Origin: an uncultured Comamonadaceae bacterium
Lineage (GTDB): Bacteria; Pseudomonadota; Gammaproteobacteria; Burkholderiales; Burkholderiaceae
Length of the DNA: 58,661 bases
Assembly: GCA_946482595.1 (NCBI GenBank)
Contig: CAMLSD010000018.1
Span: 1-58,661, forward strand
Direction: 5' to 3'
The notes below the pieces were generated by a model. It was given only the letters and a program-made list of their open reading frames with translations. It was not told the DNA's origin and made no database searches. Position 1 is the first letter of the stretch. Each line of letters opens with the position of its first letter. The position numbers and the translations under genes are program-made. Of the stretch, positions 1 to 8,450 are shown piece after piece.

Positions 1-301
1 GACCCAGGTCGATGCCAACAAAGCGGCGCAGCGCCGTGCTGTCCAACAGCGCGTCCTCGCACGCAGCATCAGCCAGATTGAACCAGTGCTGCACGAAGTA
101 CATCCGCAGCATGCGCTCCAGGCCCACCGGTGGGCGACCGTTGCCGGGCTTCGGATAGTGCGGCTCGATCACTTCGCACAGCTCTGCCCACGGCACGATC
201 TGCTCCATCGTCGCGAGGAAGACGTCGCGCTTGGTCGGCCGGCGGTACTGCTCGTACTGCGCGTTCTGATCGGCGGCTACTGCAAGGGTCTGTTGCTTCA
301 T
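1..301 (-). CDS. IS5-family transposase, N-terminal 100 residues
   Basis: A minus-strand frame opens with ATG at 301 and is still open at the left edge. It begins MKQQTLAVAADQNAQYEQYR. It has the DUF772-type N-terminal block of IS5-family DDE transposases: RPTKRDVFLATMEQIVPW, then GNGRPPVGLERMLRMYF and QHWFNLADAACEDALLDS. This part contacts the element ends; the catalytic DDE domain would lie outside the window. Whether the element is intact cannot be judged. Family assignment is from recognised conserved blocks. Confidence 0.85.
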   Translation of the reverse strand, partial: MKQQTLAVAADQNAQYEQYRRPTKRDVFLATMEQIVPWAELCEVIEPHYPKPGNGRPPVGLERMLRMYFVQHWFNLADAACEDALLDSTALRRFVGIDLG

Positions 302-371
302 GTTGTCGAGATCAACGCATGCAAGGCGTCTTCGGTGGACTTGGTCTGCGGTGGACTTGATCAGCGTAGCC
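1..371 (-). mobile_element. Partial IS5-family insertion sequence, one end
   Basis: The stretch holds the start of an IS5-family transposase plus about 70 bp of leader. Read on the minus strand, the likely terminal inverted repeat begins GGCTACGCTGATCAAGTCC (371 down to 353). It is flanked outside by TTAG at 372-375, which fits the YTAR target that IS5-group elements duplicate. The other end lies beyond the window, so neither the second repeat nor the target duplication can be checked. The boundary is inference. Confidence 0.7.
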
Positions 372-385
372 TTAGGCTGCACCGC

Positions 386-1381
386 TCATCTTGCAGTGCC
401 CATTAGCCGAGCACCAAGTACCTCAGCGTCTTCGAGCTTAGAGCCGGTGAGGCATACGCTCAGCCTATCTTTTAGTGGTGCTGCCACTCTGGCGAATACT
501 ACGACTTGGTCGTCGATCGCGACAGCCAGCATCTTGCCAAGATTTGCCCGTGTCCAGTGCTCAATACGGCGGGCCCCGTCGGTGTCGAACTGTATCAAGA
601 CTGCCGGTGCCTCTGGGCCAAGACCTTGCTCGCAGTCCCAGGCGGCGCGGGCAACAACCACGTTCGACTCGGTCGCGAGAGGTTTCGATGCCATCCAGAC
701 CCGTCTTGCCTCGCCCCGAAGCGGCAGCTCTCGCGCACCAAAAAACTGCGTGGCGCTGGCCTCAGCCACCTGAAGGCGAAGTGCTGATGGCCCGGCCTTC
801 ACGGTTGGACGGAGCGGCGCGCGGCCCTCTTTCAGGATCTTTGAAATGTGTTCAATGCGTGCCCAAGCTTCAACGGGGACATCCAACTTCCAGCATGAAT
901 CTGACTGGTATGCGGTGAACTCCCGCCTTTGTTCAAACTTACCGCGAGACGTGGCAATTTCATAAGTGACCTCGATCTGGTGACCCTGGATCGGATCCGC
1001 CCTCGAACCGATAACGCGCAAGTTCGAAAGCACCCAGTCTTTGCGTGCTTCCTGCCCACCCGAAAGGAACTGGGCAACCACACTTGCGTCGGCCTCCCTC
1101 GAGAAGCGATCAGGGTTCCAGTCAGTACCAAAGGCTCTAGTGCGAAAGCCGTCCGAGTCCGGTGAGTAGCGTGAGTCCGCCAGTTGCTCTAGCCGTAGAC
1201 GGAGCTGGCGAAGGCTCCGGTCTCGAATCAGCGCGGCAGTGCGTAGAGGGTCGTGTATGCCCGCTGCGACGAATTGCAGTGCAGCATCTTCGGCGCTCGG
1301 GGCGCAGCTCGGGGCATTGCTAGCCGAAACGTCTGCAGCGCCAGCGAGCAGGAGTGCGGAGAGGAGGAAGCGGAGAGGCAT
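386..1381 (-). CDS. Secreted protein with SecD P1-head-like C-terminal domain
   Basis: A 331-residue protein. The start at 1381 is chosen because it opens a good Sec signal peptide (MPLRFLLSALLLAGAADVSA); the frame runs 70 codons further upstream without protein-like content. Residues 30-200 form an unassigned soluble domain. Residues 213-331 resemble the periplasmic P1 head of SecD: a block like ISFD..GA (IQFDTDGARRIEHWTRAN), then the NxGKxLAIxxDxxV block (LGKMLAVAIDDQVV), then an FT..EA..L-type ending (LTGSKLEDAEVLGARLM). No transmembrane helices of SecD are present, so this is a free periplasmic version, not a translocase subunit. The stop lies 15 bp from the predicted IS end. The function is unknown. 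Confidence 0.65.
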   Translation of the reverse strand: MPLRFLLSALLLAGAADVSASNAPSCAPSAEDAALQFVAAGIHDPLRTAALIRDRSLRQLRLRLEQLADSRYSPDSDGFRTRAFGTDWNPDRFSREADASVVAQFLSGGQEARKDWVLSNLRVIGSRADPIQGHQIEVTYEIATSRGKFEQRREFTAYQSDSCWKLDVPVEAWARIEHISKILKEGRAPLRPTVKAGPSALRLQVAEASATQFFGARELPLRGEARRVWMASKPLATESNVVVARAAWDCEQGLGPEAPAVLIQFDTDGARRIEHWTRANLGKMLAVAIDDQVVVFARVAAPLKDRLSVCLTGSKLEDAEVLGARLMGTAR

Positions 1382-2005
1382 CGGTTGTGCAGCGTAACGC
1401 GAATTAGATTCCGCGGGGGCACGTCCTCGATCCCCACAAGGCAATCTCCCCCTGCGCCAGGCCGCACCGTCAGCAGCAGCCACCAGATGTCTGTCGTCTG
1501 TCGGTCGCAGCCAATAACACGCATTATGCAGGGCAAGCAACCGCGGATGGAAGGTCAAGCTGCAATCTGCGTCACCGCCTGCTTTGCGCACTGCAATGAC
1601 TCATGTGTGTTGTCTGCCTGAGCCGTGGCTTTGCCAGGCATCATCCCAGGGAACAGACGGCGCTTGTGCGATGGGCCGACTGAATCAGCAAGCGCGGTAG
1701 CGCAGGCCCATAGACTCCCGCCCGCGCCGACACGCACATCTGGCGAGAACGTGTTCACGCATGGACAAGCCCAGGGCCGACGTCGCGGCCGCACACAATC
1801 CGGCCTGTCTGATCTGCGGCATGTTCACCACGAGCGAGGCGTACACCGTCCAAGGCCAGGACGACGACGAGCGATGCCGTGAACGGGTACGGCGCGCCCT
1901 GTCTCAGCGGGCCGCCTTGCTTGGGTATGCAATCGGTGCCGGCCGATCAGCCAGCCCAAGGAATTCTTGCAAATCAAGCACTTGAGGGGAGTTGCCTTAA
2001 AGCCT
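1382..2005. other. Intergenic region without a convincing gene
   Basis: This 624-bp stretch has only short open frames with no recognisable protein signature. A plus-strand frame ending with a stop at 2048-2050 finishes VALKPSLAAVHVNNLKLAF and looks mildly protein-like. It has no start or domain I can identify and may be the tail of a decayed gene. A 74-codon plus frame from 1761 is also unsupported. Confidence 0.4.
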
Positions 2006-2476
2006 TCACTCGCCGCCGTGCACGTGAACAACCTCAAGCTTGCCTTCTGAGTGCTCCCAGGGCCGTGCTGCGCCCAGCCCGCCCCCCGCGGGGGTCAAGG
2101 AAACTTGGGGCGGCCCGGCGTTACTTTGAGAGTTCGGAAACCAAGTGGCGCCTTCGTCCCCACTGGCGTCGAGGAACGCCAACCCGTGCTTCTCAGCAAG
2201 CGCTTTGCTCAGTTCATTCGCCTCTTCGGCGTGCGACCACGCAAAGCCGACATGGATCATGTCTTTTGCGATGCAATGGTCGGCGACCTTCTCCCATCTC
2301 GCCGTGTCTGCAAGATCGGGTGCATGAGGGCCATTCATCTGTGAAAAGACCTGAGTCATGTCTTTGAACCACGCCTGCAGAGCCGGCGTAGCGTTGCCGG
2401 GCCAGTTGTGATCGAGTCCGTCCTCCCATTCGCTTGTCGTGTCGTACCAGGAGTCAAACGCCTCTCTGGATCGCAA
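2006..2476 (-). pseudogene. Truncated remnant of a conserved hypothetical protein
   Basis: The core, from about SREAFDSWYDTTSEWEDG to DASGDEGATWFP, matches in style a conserved cytoplasmic family whose members start MSYDLMVF-PR and contain WxxxxTEW, NGPxAP and FAWSxAEEA. Here the frame is interrupted by TGA just upstream of VEFDPRPELRSREAF, so the usual first strand is lost and only a TTG start at 2476 is available. After WFP the frame reads through GC-rich repeat-like intergenic DNA, giving a non-family tail. I read this as a gene decayed at both ends. The function of intact members is unknown to me. Confidence 0.55.
2083..2094. repeat. GC-rich 12-bp palindrome in an intergenic repeat-like block
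   Basis: CCCCCGCGGGGG is a perfect palindrome. It lies within a GC-rich stretch (about 2078-2122) that resembles dispersed intergenic sequences of Burkholderiales. It falls in the aberrant 3' part of the truncated gene, supporting the view that that gene's tail is not coding. Confidence 0.4.
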
Positions 2477-2601
2477 CTCGGGACGGGGGTCAAACTCGAC
2501 CGATCCTCACCCGACCGCCTTGATGGAAACGCTTGACCCGTGGGGAACCCCGTCAGATCGGGCAACCCCGGGCCGCCCCCGGGCAGGGCGGCCCGTGAGC
2601 C

Positions 2602-3234
2602 TCATCGCAGGTAGGTCGGGCCGTTGGCCGAGCCATCGGCCGCGCCCCGTTCGATGTAGACGTCGCGCTCATCGAAGGAATAGGGGCGCATCTCCATGCG
2701 GCCGGTGTCGGTGGCCGTGATCACGTAGTAGCCCGAGGGCTGGAGCTGCGACACCTCCATGACCAGGTCCTCGGTCATGATCACCTGGTCGGCGCTGGCC
2801 TGACGATCGGCTTCGATCGCGGCCAGGCGGGCCTCGTGCTCGATCGTCTGCAGTTCGTTGTAGAGCGCGCGGCGCTCCAGCACGTCGGCGGTGGCGCCGG
2901 CCTCACCGCTGGCGATCAGGCCACGCTCGATGGCGAGATCGCGCTCGGCAAGCACCTCGTCACGGCTCATCTGGCTGTGCGGCTCACCGTGGTAGGGCAT
3001 GTCCTCGAAGATTGTGGCTTCGCCGAAGTCCGCCCACTGGGGGGCGCCCACCGCGGCGGGTGTGTGCATCTGGTCGCCCTGCAGGTTGCCGGGCGTGGTG
3101 GGCTGCAGCACCACGGTCTTGTCGACCGGTGGCAGGTCCCAGCTGTTGGCTTCCTGGGCCTGGGTGGTCCAGGCGGCCAGGGTCAGGGCGGCGGCGGCAG
3201 CAACGGTGCGCAGGGACAGGGTGGTTCGGTTCAT
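2602..3234 (-). CDS. Secreted protein of unknown function
   Basis: A 210-residue protein with a clear Sec signal peptide (MNRTTLSLRTVAAAAALTLA, cleavage after TTQAQ). The start at 3234 has AAGGAG seven bases upstream. The mature part is acidic and rich in Glu, Ala and Asp. It has a helical middle with repeated AERDLAIERG/ERRALYNEL-type segments, and a short C-terminal segment ending GADGSANGPTYLR-like without cysteines. No catalytic motif is visible. It stands alone downstream of a hairpin that follows the Bug-type gene. The product is likely periplasmic. Confidence 0.75.
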   Translation of the reverse strand: MNRTTLSLRTVAAAAALTLAAWTTQAQEANSWDLPPVDKTVVLQPTTPGNLQGDQMHTPAAVGAPQWADFGEATIFEDMPYHGEPHSQMSRDEVLAERDLAIERGLIASGEAGATADVLERRALYNELQTIEHEARLAAIEADRQASADQVIMTEDLVMEVSQLQPSGYYVITATDTGRMEMRPYSFDERDVYIERGAADGSANGPTYLR

Positions 3235-3297
3235 GGTGAACTCCTTCAGGTTGAAGGGCAGCAACATGTGCCCACAACCGATGTGAACACACGAACC

Positions 3298-3320
3298 GGC
3301 CCGGGTTTCACGCCCGGGCC
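3298..3320 (-). terminator. Hairpin downstream of the Bug/TctC gene
   Basis: GGCCCGGG (3298-3305) pairs perfectly with CCCGGGCC (3313-3320) around a seven-base loop. It lies about 58 bases past the stop of the minus-strand gene at 3378. There is no T-run after the stem on the minus strand, so it is terminator-like rather than a textbook intrinsic terminator. Confidence 0.45.
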
Positions 3321-3377
3321 CCTGACGCGGCCGGCACCTACGCACGCATCGGCATCGTCCTACGCGGCTTGTCGGTC

Positions 3378-4373
3378 TCAGTCCACCTTGGCGCCGGACG
3401 CCTTCACCACCGCGGCCCATTTGCGGGTTTCGCTGTCGATCAGCCGGGCGAACTCGGCCGGGGTGTTGCCGCTGGGAATGGCGCCCTGTGCCACCAGGCG
3501 GTCCTTCAGCGCCGGGCTGGCCAGGGCCTTGGCGGTTTCCTGCTGCACCCGGTTGACGATGTCCGCCGGCGTGCCCGCCGGCGCCAGCAGGCCGAACCAC
3601 GAGCTGGCCTCATAACCCTTCACGCCCGCCTGCTCGATCGTGGGCAGGTCCGGCAGCGCCTCGGAGCGGCGTGCGCTGGTGACCGCCAGCGCCTTGAGCT
3701 TGCCGGCCTTGATCTGGGGCATGGCCGAGGGCAGGTTGTCGAACATCAGGTCCATCGTGCCGCCCACCAGGTCCAGCAGCGCGGGGCCGGACCCACGGTA
3801 CGGGAAGTGCACCATGTAGGTCCCGGTCATCGTCTTGAACAGCTCGCCCGCCAGATGGATGGACGTGCCGTTGCCGCTGGAGGCCATGTTCAGTTTGCCG
3901 GGGTTCGCGCGAGCATAGGCAATCAGATCGGCCACGGTGTTGATCTTCAGCGCCTCGGCCTTGGCGGGGTTCATCACCAGCACGTTGGGCACGCCGGCCA
4001 CCAGCGTGACCGGGGCGAAGTCCTTGATCGGGTCATAGGGCAGCTTGGGGTACAGCGACTGGTTGATGCCGTGCGTGCCCACCGTGCCCATCAGGAAGTG
4101 GTAGCCATCATTGGGCGAGCGCGCCACGTCGGCCGCGCCGACATTGCCACCCGCGCCCGGCTTGTTGTCGATCACGAACTGCTGGCCGAAGGCGCGACTC
4201 AGCTCGGGCGCGAGCGCACGCGCCAGGATGTCGGTGGTGCCGGCCGGCGCGAACGGCACGACGATGCGCACCGGCTTGGTGGGCCAGGCCCCGCCCTGGG
4301 CCCAGGCCCAGGGGCTGGCACCGGCAGCGGCGAGGGCGGCCAGGACCTGACGGCGATGCAGCGATGACGACAT
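3378..4373 (-). CDS. Tripartite tricarboxylate transporter substrate-binding protein (Bug/TctC family)
   Basis: A 331-residue periplasmic receptor. The start at 4373 has AAGGAG upstream. The leader [17 protein letters not shown] contains an RR pair followed by a hydrophobic stretch, which may use Tat or Sec. Family blocks include [19 protein letters not shown] near the mature N-terminus, [20 protein letters not shown], and [18 protein letters not shown]. These form the carboxylate-binding cleft of Bug proteins. No TctA/TctB membrane genes are adjacent, as is usual for the many orphan Bug receptors of Burkholderiales. The ligand is unknown, probably a small carboxylate or amide. Confidence 0.92.
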   Translation of the reverse strand: MSSSLHRRQVLAALAAAGASPWAWAQGGAWPTKPVRIVVPFAPAGTTDILARALAPELSRAFGQQFVIDNKPGAGGNVGAADVARSPNDGYHFLMGTVGTHGINQSLYPKLPYDPIKDFAPVTLVAGVPNVLVMNPAKAEALKINTVADLIAYARANPGKLNMASSGNGTSIHLAGELFKTMTGTYMVHFPYRGSGPALLDLVGGTMDLMFDNLPSAMPQIKAGKLKALAVTSARRSEALPDLPTIEQAGVKGYEASSWFGLLAPAGTPADIVNRVQQETAKALASPALKDRLVAQGAIPSGNTPAEFARLIDSETRKWAAVVKASGAKVD

Positions 4374-4651
4374 GCGACGTACTCCTTGAGATGTGAATGA
4401 ACCTGCAGTGTGGGCGCCCTGCGCGGGGCGGGGCAGTCGGACTATCCCGCAAGGGACCCGTGGCGCAGACATCCCGGACAAGGCAGGCCCTGACGTTGAA
4501 TCCGGCGACGCCCTGCGTGAATCAAGGCGTAAGTACTGCGTCGAGTTGCTTCACGGCCGGGAGCGCCGCGCTGTTGGCTACCCGAGGCGGCTGGCACGCG
4601 TGCTAGATTTCGCGCCCGACATCAACAACACATTGCCTCAGGGGGGCAGCC

Positions 4652-5116
4652 ATGGTCGATCGGGATCTGCTGATGCCGAGTCTGGGCGGCGTGCAGGTGG
4701 AGCGGGCGCCGTACTCGTCAAAGACCGGATTTCTCGCCGCGTTTTTCGGTGGGCCTCTGGCCGCCTGCGGCTACGGGGTGCTCAATGCGCGGCGACTCGG
4801 GCGTCTGACGTCTGATGGCCCCTGGCTGGCTGCCTTCGTGGTGGCCGATATCGCGCTGATGTGGCTGCTCACGCATGGACTCGTTGGCCTGCCCTGGATC
4901 GACGCCGTGCAACAGGAACTTGGCGGGAGCTTCGGTCGCATCGCCAGCCGCCTGTTCGCGCTGATTGTCTTCGGCTGGGTGTGCCTGGCACACCGCCGTG
5001 AACAACGTGCGGCGGAACTGATGGGGCTGGAGCGGCCGAACGGGTTCGCGCCGGGGTTGGGGCTGATCCTCATGGGGCTGGCCGCAGGCGCCGGAATCGC
5101 GGAGGTGATCGAATGA
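4652..5116 (+). CDS. Four-helix inner-membrane protein of an AAA+ operon
   Basis: A 154-residue protein preceded by GGGGGG at Shine-Dalgarno distance. Four hydrophobic segments are visible at roughly residues 26-44, 58-78, 97-112 and 130-150, joined by basic loops (NARRLGRL, HRREQRAAE). No enzyme motif is seen. Its stop overlaps the start of the next gene as ATGA, implying translational coupling with the TPR protein and, through it, with the AAA+ ATPase. The natural guess is a membrane anchor or substrate for that complex. I do not recognise the family. Confidence 0.8.
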   Translation: MVDRDLLMPSLGGVQVERAPYSSKTGFLAAFFGGPLAACGYGVLNARRLGRLTSDGPWLAAFVVADIALMWLLTHGLVGLPWIDAVQQELGGSFGRIASRLFALIVFGWVCLAHRREQRAAELMGLERPNGFAPGLGLILMGLAAGAGIAEVIE

Positions 5117-6015
5117 GTGCTGCCGCGACCGAACTGGCACACGGCGAAAGCCCCGAAACGCTGCAGGCCCAGGCCGAGGCACTGCTTGATCGCCGCCGCG
5201 TCGATGCGGCTCGAGCCGTTGTCGCGCGCGGCGTGCAGCTTCATCCTGAGCATGAGGGTCTGCTGTTCCAGGCGGCGCGGATCGAGGCGATGGACAAGCG
5301 CACCGAGGCCGCACGTGCCCTGCTGGAACAACTGCTGTCGGGCAACCCGTCGCATGCCGGTGCTCGAATCCTCATGTTCGTGATCGAGATGGACGATGGC
5401 CAGCTTGCCCAGGCCGAGCGGCTGATCCTCGACCTGCTGCGGGAGTCGCCGCAATCGCCGACGTACTACGCCTACTATTCCCGACTCATGCTCAGGGCCT
5501 TGCTCATCGGCAAGGCAAGCCGCCTGGCCGACGAGGCGGTGCGACTGGCGCCGAACAGCGAAGAAGCGCTGCATGCGCGGGCGCTGTGCGACATCGCGCT
5601 GGGCCGCGCCCCTCGCGACAGCGCTGCGGCGATTCGTCTCCTGACACGGCACCCCGACGATGCGCGCACCATGCGCCTCATGGTGGCGTCGCTTGCGCAT
5701 GCACGGCGCCCCCGCGAAGCGCTGGGCGTGGCCCGTGAGTTGTTGCGTCTGCAGCCTGACGACCATGAGCTGGCCGCGCTGGTCAGGGCATTGCGCTATG
5801 ACACGCACTGGACGTTGCTGCCGCTGTGGCCGATGCAGCGGTGGGGCTGGGCCGGGTCGGCAGGGCTGTGGATCGGCGTGCTGATTGCGGCCCAGCTGAT
5901 GGACCGTCTGGCACCTGCCCATGCCGGCACCTTCGGCCTGACGTGGCTGGGATTTATCGTCTACAGCTGGGCCTGGCCCCCCGTGCTGCGGCGCTTGATG
6001 TTGAAGGGAACATGA
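5113..6015 (+). CDS. TPR protein with C-terminal membrane anchor
   Basis: A 300-residue protein. Residues about 12-220 are alpha-helical TPR-like repeats, with alternating helices such as EALLDRRRVDAARAVVARG, RIEAMDKRTEAARALLEQL and MVASLAHARRPREALGVA. Residues about 240-295 contain two hydrophobic segments (SAGLWIGVLIAAQLMD, and GTFGLTWLGFIVYSWAW). The N-terminal repeats are therefore likely cytoplasmic and tethered to the inner membrane. It overlaps the upstream gene by 4 bp, and its stop codon overlaps the ATG-ATG start of the ATPase. Probably an adaptor or scaffold for the ATPase; this is inferred from context. Confidence 0.8.
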   Translation: MSAAATELAHGESPETLQAQAEALLDRRRVDAARAVVARGVQLHPEHEGLLFQAARIEAMDKRTEAARALLEQLLSGNPSHAGARILMFVIEMDDGQLAQAERLILDLLRESPQSPTYYAYYSRLMLRALLIGKASRLADEAVRLAPNSEEALHARALCDIALGRAPRDSAAAIRLLTRHPDDARTMRLMVASLAHARRPREALGVARELLRLQPDDHELAALVRALRYDTHWTLLPLWPMQRWGWAGSAGLWIGVLIAAQLMDRLAPAHAGTFGLTWLGFIVYSWAWPPVLRRLMLKGT

Positions 6016-7268
6016 TGATTGACACGAGCCTGGACACCACCGACCGCATGGCACTGGAGCAGCACCTGCTGACGCAGCCCTTCGACCATGAGGCCCGGGA
6101 GCGATACGCCAGGCTGCTGCTGAGCCTGCAGTGCTGGGACGACGTCCTGGCGCAGGCCCGGCTCCTGAGGCAGCAATGTCCGGGGCGCGCCACCGGCGCA
6201 CTGATCGAGGCGCGCGCCCTGCTGGGCCGGGAGGATCACGCCCAGGCGCAGCAGCGCTATCAGGAGGCCCGAGGCCTGGAGGGGTTTGAAGTCATCGACG
6301 CGCTCGAGGGCATTGCGGCACAACCGATGGCGCCCGCGCCGGCACGCCTGCAACTGGTGGGGGCGCCGCGTGCAGCGGCGGTGCTGCCGATCCAGGGGGT
6401 CAGCGCCGAGCGGGTCCGCTTCTCGAGCATCGTAGGCATGGAGGCCCTGAAGAAGACCATTCGCGTCAAGATCATCGAGCCCTATCTCAAACCGGGCCTG
6501 TTCTCGCGCTTCAAGATGCAGAGTGGCGGCGGCATTCTCCTGTATGGCCCACCGGGCTGCGGCAAGACAATGATTGCACGGGCGATCGCCAATGAATGCC
6601 AGGCGGAGTTCATTCCCGTGGGCATCTCTGACGTGCTGAACATGTGGGTGGGCGAGAGCGAGCGCAACCTGGCCGCGATGTTCGACAAGGCGCGGGCACA
6701 GACGCCGGCCGTGCTCTTCTTTGACGAACTCGATGCCCTGGCCTTCTCGCGCGCGAAGGCCACGTCGAGCAGCACGCGCACGGTGGTCAACGAGTTCCTC
6801 GCTCAGCTCGACGGCGTCGGGCGTGACAACAAGGGCGTGCTGATGCTGGCAGCCACGAACATGCCGTGGGACGTCGATGAGGCCATGAAGCGCCCCGGCA
6901 GGTTCTCCAGGCAGATCTTTGTGGCACCGCCCGACCTGCCAGCGCGGCGCGAGATGCTGCGATTGAAGCTGATGGACGTGCCCATCGAGAACGTTGACCT
7001 CGACGCCGTCGCGGCGGCGACAGTCAACTACTCCGGGGCTGACATCGATGGCCTGATCGAGTTGACGAAGGAATCGGCGCTGACTGACTCGCTTGCGGAA
7101 GACAAGGAGCGTGCAATCTCCCAGGCAGACTTCGATGCAGCGCTGTCCCAGACTCGGCCGTCGACGGTGGACTGGCTGCGCACCGTGCGCAATGTCGTCA
7201 AGTATGCAGGGGACGATGGCACTTACCGCGAGGTCGAACAGTATCTGAAGCAGGTCAGGATGCTCTGA
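6012..7268 (+). CDS. AAA+ ATPase with N-terminal TPR-like region
   Basis: About 418 residues; ATG codons at 6012 and 6015 are both possible, and AAGGG at 6004-6008 is better spaced for the second. Residues 1-130 are TPR-like helices (RERYARLLLSLQCWDD, AQARLLRQQCPGRATG). Residues 140-390 are one classical AAA module: Walker A GPPGCGKT at 179-186, pore-loop-like MWVGESERN, Walker B VLFFDELDA with Asp238-Glu239, sensor 1 AATN, and arginine-finger block RPGRFSRQ near 294-301. The small lid domain contains YSGADIDGLI. There is no protease motif (no HEXXH), so it is an unfoldase or remodelling ATPase, nearest to the FtsH/katanin/Cdc48-type AAA clade. It is the last gene of the coupled trio. Substrate unknown. 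Confidence 0.92.
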   Translation: MMIDTSLDTTDRMALEQHLLTQPFDHEARERYARLLLSLQCWDDVLAQARLLRQQCPGRATGALIEARALLGREDHAQAQQRYQEARGLEGFEVIDALEGIAAQPMAPAPARLQLVGAPRAAAVLPIQGVSAERVRFSSIVGMEALKKTIRVKIIEPYLKPGLFSRFKMQSGGGILLYGPPGCGKTMIARAIANECQAEFIPVGISDVLNMWVGESERNLAAMFDKARAQTPAVLFFDELDALAFSRAKATSSSTRTVVNEFLAQLDGVGRDNKGVLMLAATNMPWDVDEAMKRPGRFSRQIFVAPPDLPARREMLRLKLMDVPIENVDLDAVAAATVNYSGADIDGLIELTKESALTDSLAEDKERAISQADFDAALSQTRPSTVDWLRTVRNVVKYAGDDGTYREVEQYLKQVRML

Positions 7269-7333
7269 CCGTACAGCCCGCAGCGGGTGGTGCGCACGGC
7301 CATCGGCACACCATGCAACATGCGAGTCAATTC

Positions 7334-7876
7334 ATGACCACCCTCCTGATCATCGACATGCAGATGGGCATGACCTGGCCCGAGCCGGGCGTGCGCAACA
7401 ACCCTGGGGCCGAGGCCGTGATGGCCGGCCTGCTGGCGCGCTGGCGCGAGGCCGGCGATCCGGTCGTGCATGTGCGGCACCTGTCGCGTAGCCCGGGTTC
7501 GCCGTTCTGGCCCGGTCAGCCCGGGGTCGAGTTCCAGCCTGCACTGGCGCCCTTGCCGCATGAGCACGTGGTCGACAAGCATGTGCCCGATGCGTTCGTC
7601 CACACCGGCCTGGAGCGCTGGCTGCATGCGCGTGGCGAGCGTGATCTGGTGATCGTGGGCGTGAGCACGAACATCTCGGTCGAATGCACCGCGCGGGCGG
7701 CAGGCAACCTCGGCTTCGGGGTCACCGTGGTGGCCGATGCCACCTTCACCTTCGACAAGCGTGACTTCCACGGGCGACACCGCACCGCAGACGAGGTGCA
7801 TGCGATGTCGCTTGCGAACCTTGACGGTGAATACGCCCGCGTGTGCCTGGCGCAGGATCTGCCGGGCGGGCGCTGA
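7334..7876 (+). CDS. Isochorismatase-family cysteine hydrolase
   Basis: A 180-residue protein with the start at MTTLLIIDMQ; an ATG at 7313 would add seven residues. The cysteine-hydrolase triad is visible: Asp8 in LLIIDMQ, Lys82 in VVDKHVPDAF, and Cys118 in STNISVECTARAA. The cis-peptide segment GVSTN precedes the cysteine. Members hydrolyse amide or related bonds (nicotinamidase, N-carbamoylsarcosine amidase and others). Nothing in the sequence fixes the substrate. It lies 65 bp after the AAA+ gene and before a GNAT gene, with no clear operon logic. It is distinct from the two BiuH-like enzymes at 20473 and 25421, being shorter and lacking their insertions. Confidence 0.88.
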   Translation: MTTLLIIDMQMGMTWPEPGVRNNPGAEAVMAGLLARWREAGDPVVHVRHLSRSPGSPFWPGQPGVEFQPALAPLPHEHVVDKHVPDAFVHTGLERWLHARGERDLVIVGVSTNISVECTARAAGNLGFGVTVVADATFTFDKRDFHGRHRTADEVHAMSLANLDGEYARVCLAQDLPGGR

Positions 7877-7932
7877 GACACACTGCACCTCACGCATCAA
7901 CCCGTGGTGCAATCGAAAGCAGAGGGCATGTG

Positions 7933-8364
7933 ATGGCACTGGACTGGACCGACACGACCGATTCCGTCGACTGGCAGGAACTGGCCGAGCTGTACCGCCA
8001 GGCTCCGCTGGGCACCAAGGACCCGCAGCGACTGCAGACGGCCTTTTCGAACAGCATGTTCCGGGTGTTCGTGCGCGACGGTGGCCGCCTGGTCGGTGTG
8101 GGCCGTGCCCTGGCCGACGGCGCCGACTGTGCCTACATCTGCGACGTGGCGGTGTTGCCGAGCCACCAGGGCACCGGGCTGGGCAAGCGCATCGTGGCCC
8201 GGCTGGTCGAGCTGTCGCAGGGTCATCGCAAGATCCTGCTGTATTCGGTGCCGGGCAAGGAGTCGTTCTACCGGAAGTTCGGCTTCCTGCGCATGAAGAC
8301 GGCCATGGGCCTGTTCGAGCAGGCGCCGCTGATGTGTGAACGCAACTACCTGGAGGCAGACTGA
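7933..8364 (+). CDS. GNAT-family N-acetyltransferase
   Basis: A 143-residue single-domain acetyltransferase. The acetyl-CoA-binding motif A is LPSHQGTGLGKRIVARLV (Q/RxxGxG/A form QGTGLG). The preceding strand is CAYICDVAVLP, and the C-terminal FYRKFGFLRMKTAMGLF is the usual motif B region. The start at 7933 is chosen because it gives a normal domain length; upstream codons carry no domain. Such short cytoplasmic GNATs modify small amines or protein N-termini. No substrate can be assigned. Confidence 0.9.
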   Translation: MALDWTDTTDSVDWQELAELYRQAPLGTKDPQRLQTAFSNSMFRVFVRDGGRLVGVGRALADGADCAYICDVAVLPSHQGTGLGKRIVARLVELSQGHRKILLYSVPGKESFYRKFGFLRMKTAMGLFEQAPLMCERNYLEAD

Positions 8365-8450
8365 GGCCGACTGAGCGCCCCCGGGTGCACCCTGGGTCTG
8401 GTTCACCATGGCCTGCAGTACATTGCTGCTCCATCAACGGGAGACCAGCG

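Noticed and set aside
1761..1985. 74-codon plus-strand frame in the long intergenic region
   Set aside because: No ribosome site, no recognisable family and Arg/Ser-rich random-like composition.
4771..6201. Long minus-strand open frame (476 codons) opposite the AAA+ operon
   Set aside because: Composition is Arg/Gln/Pro-rich and motif-free. The plus strand has three coupled genes with clear domains.
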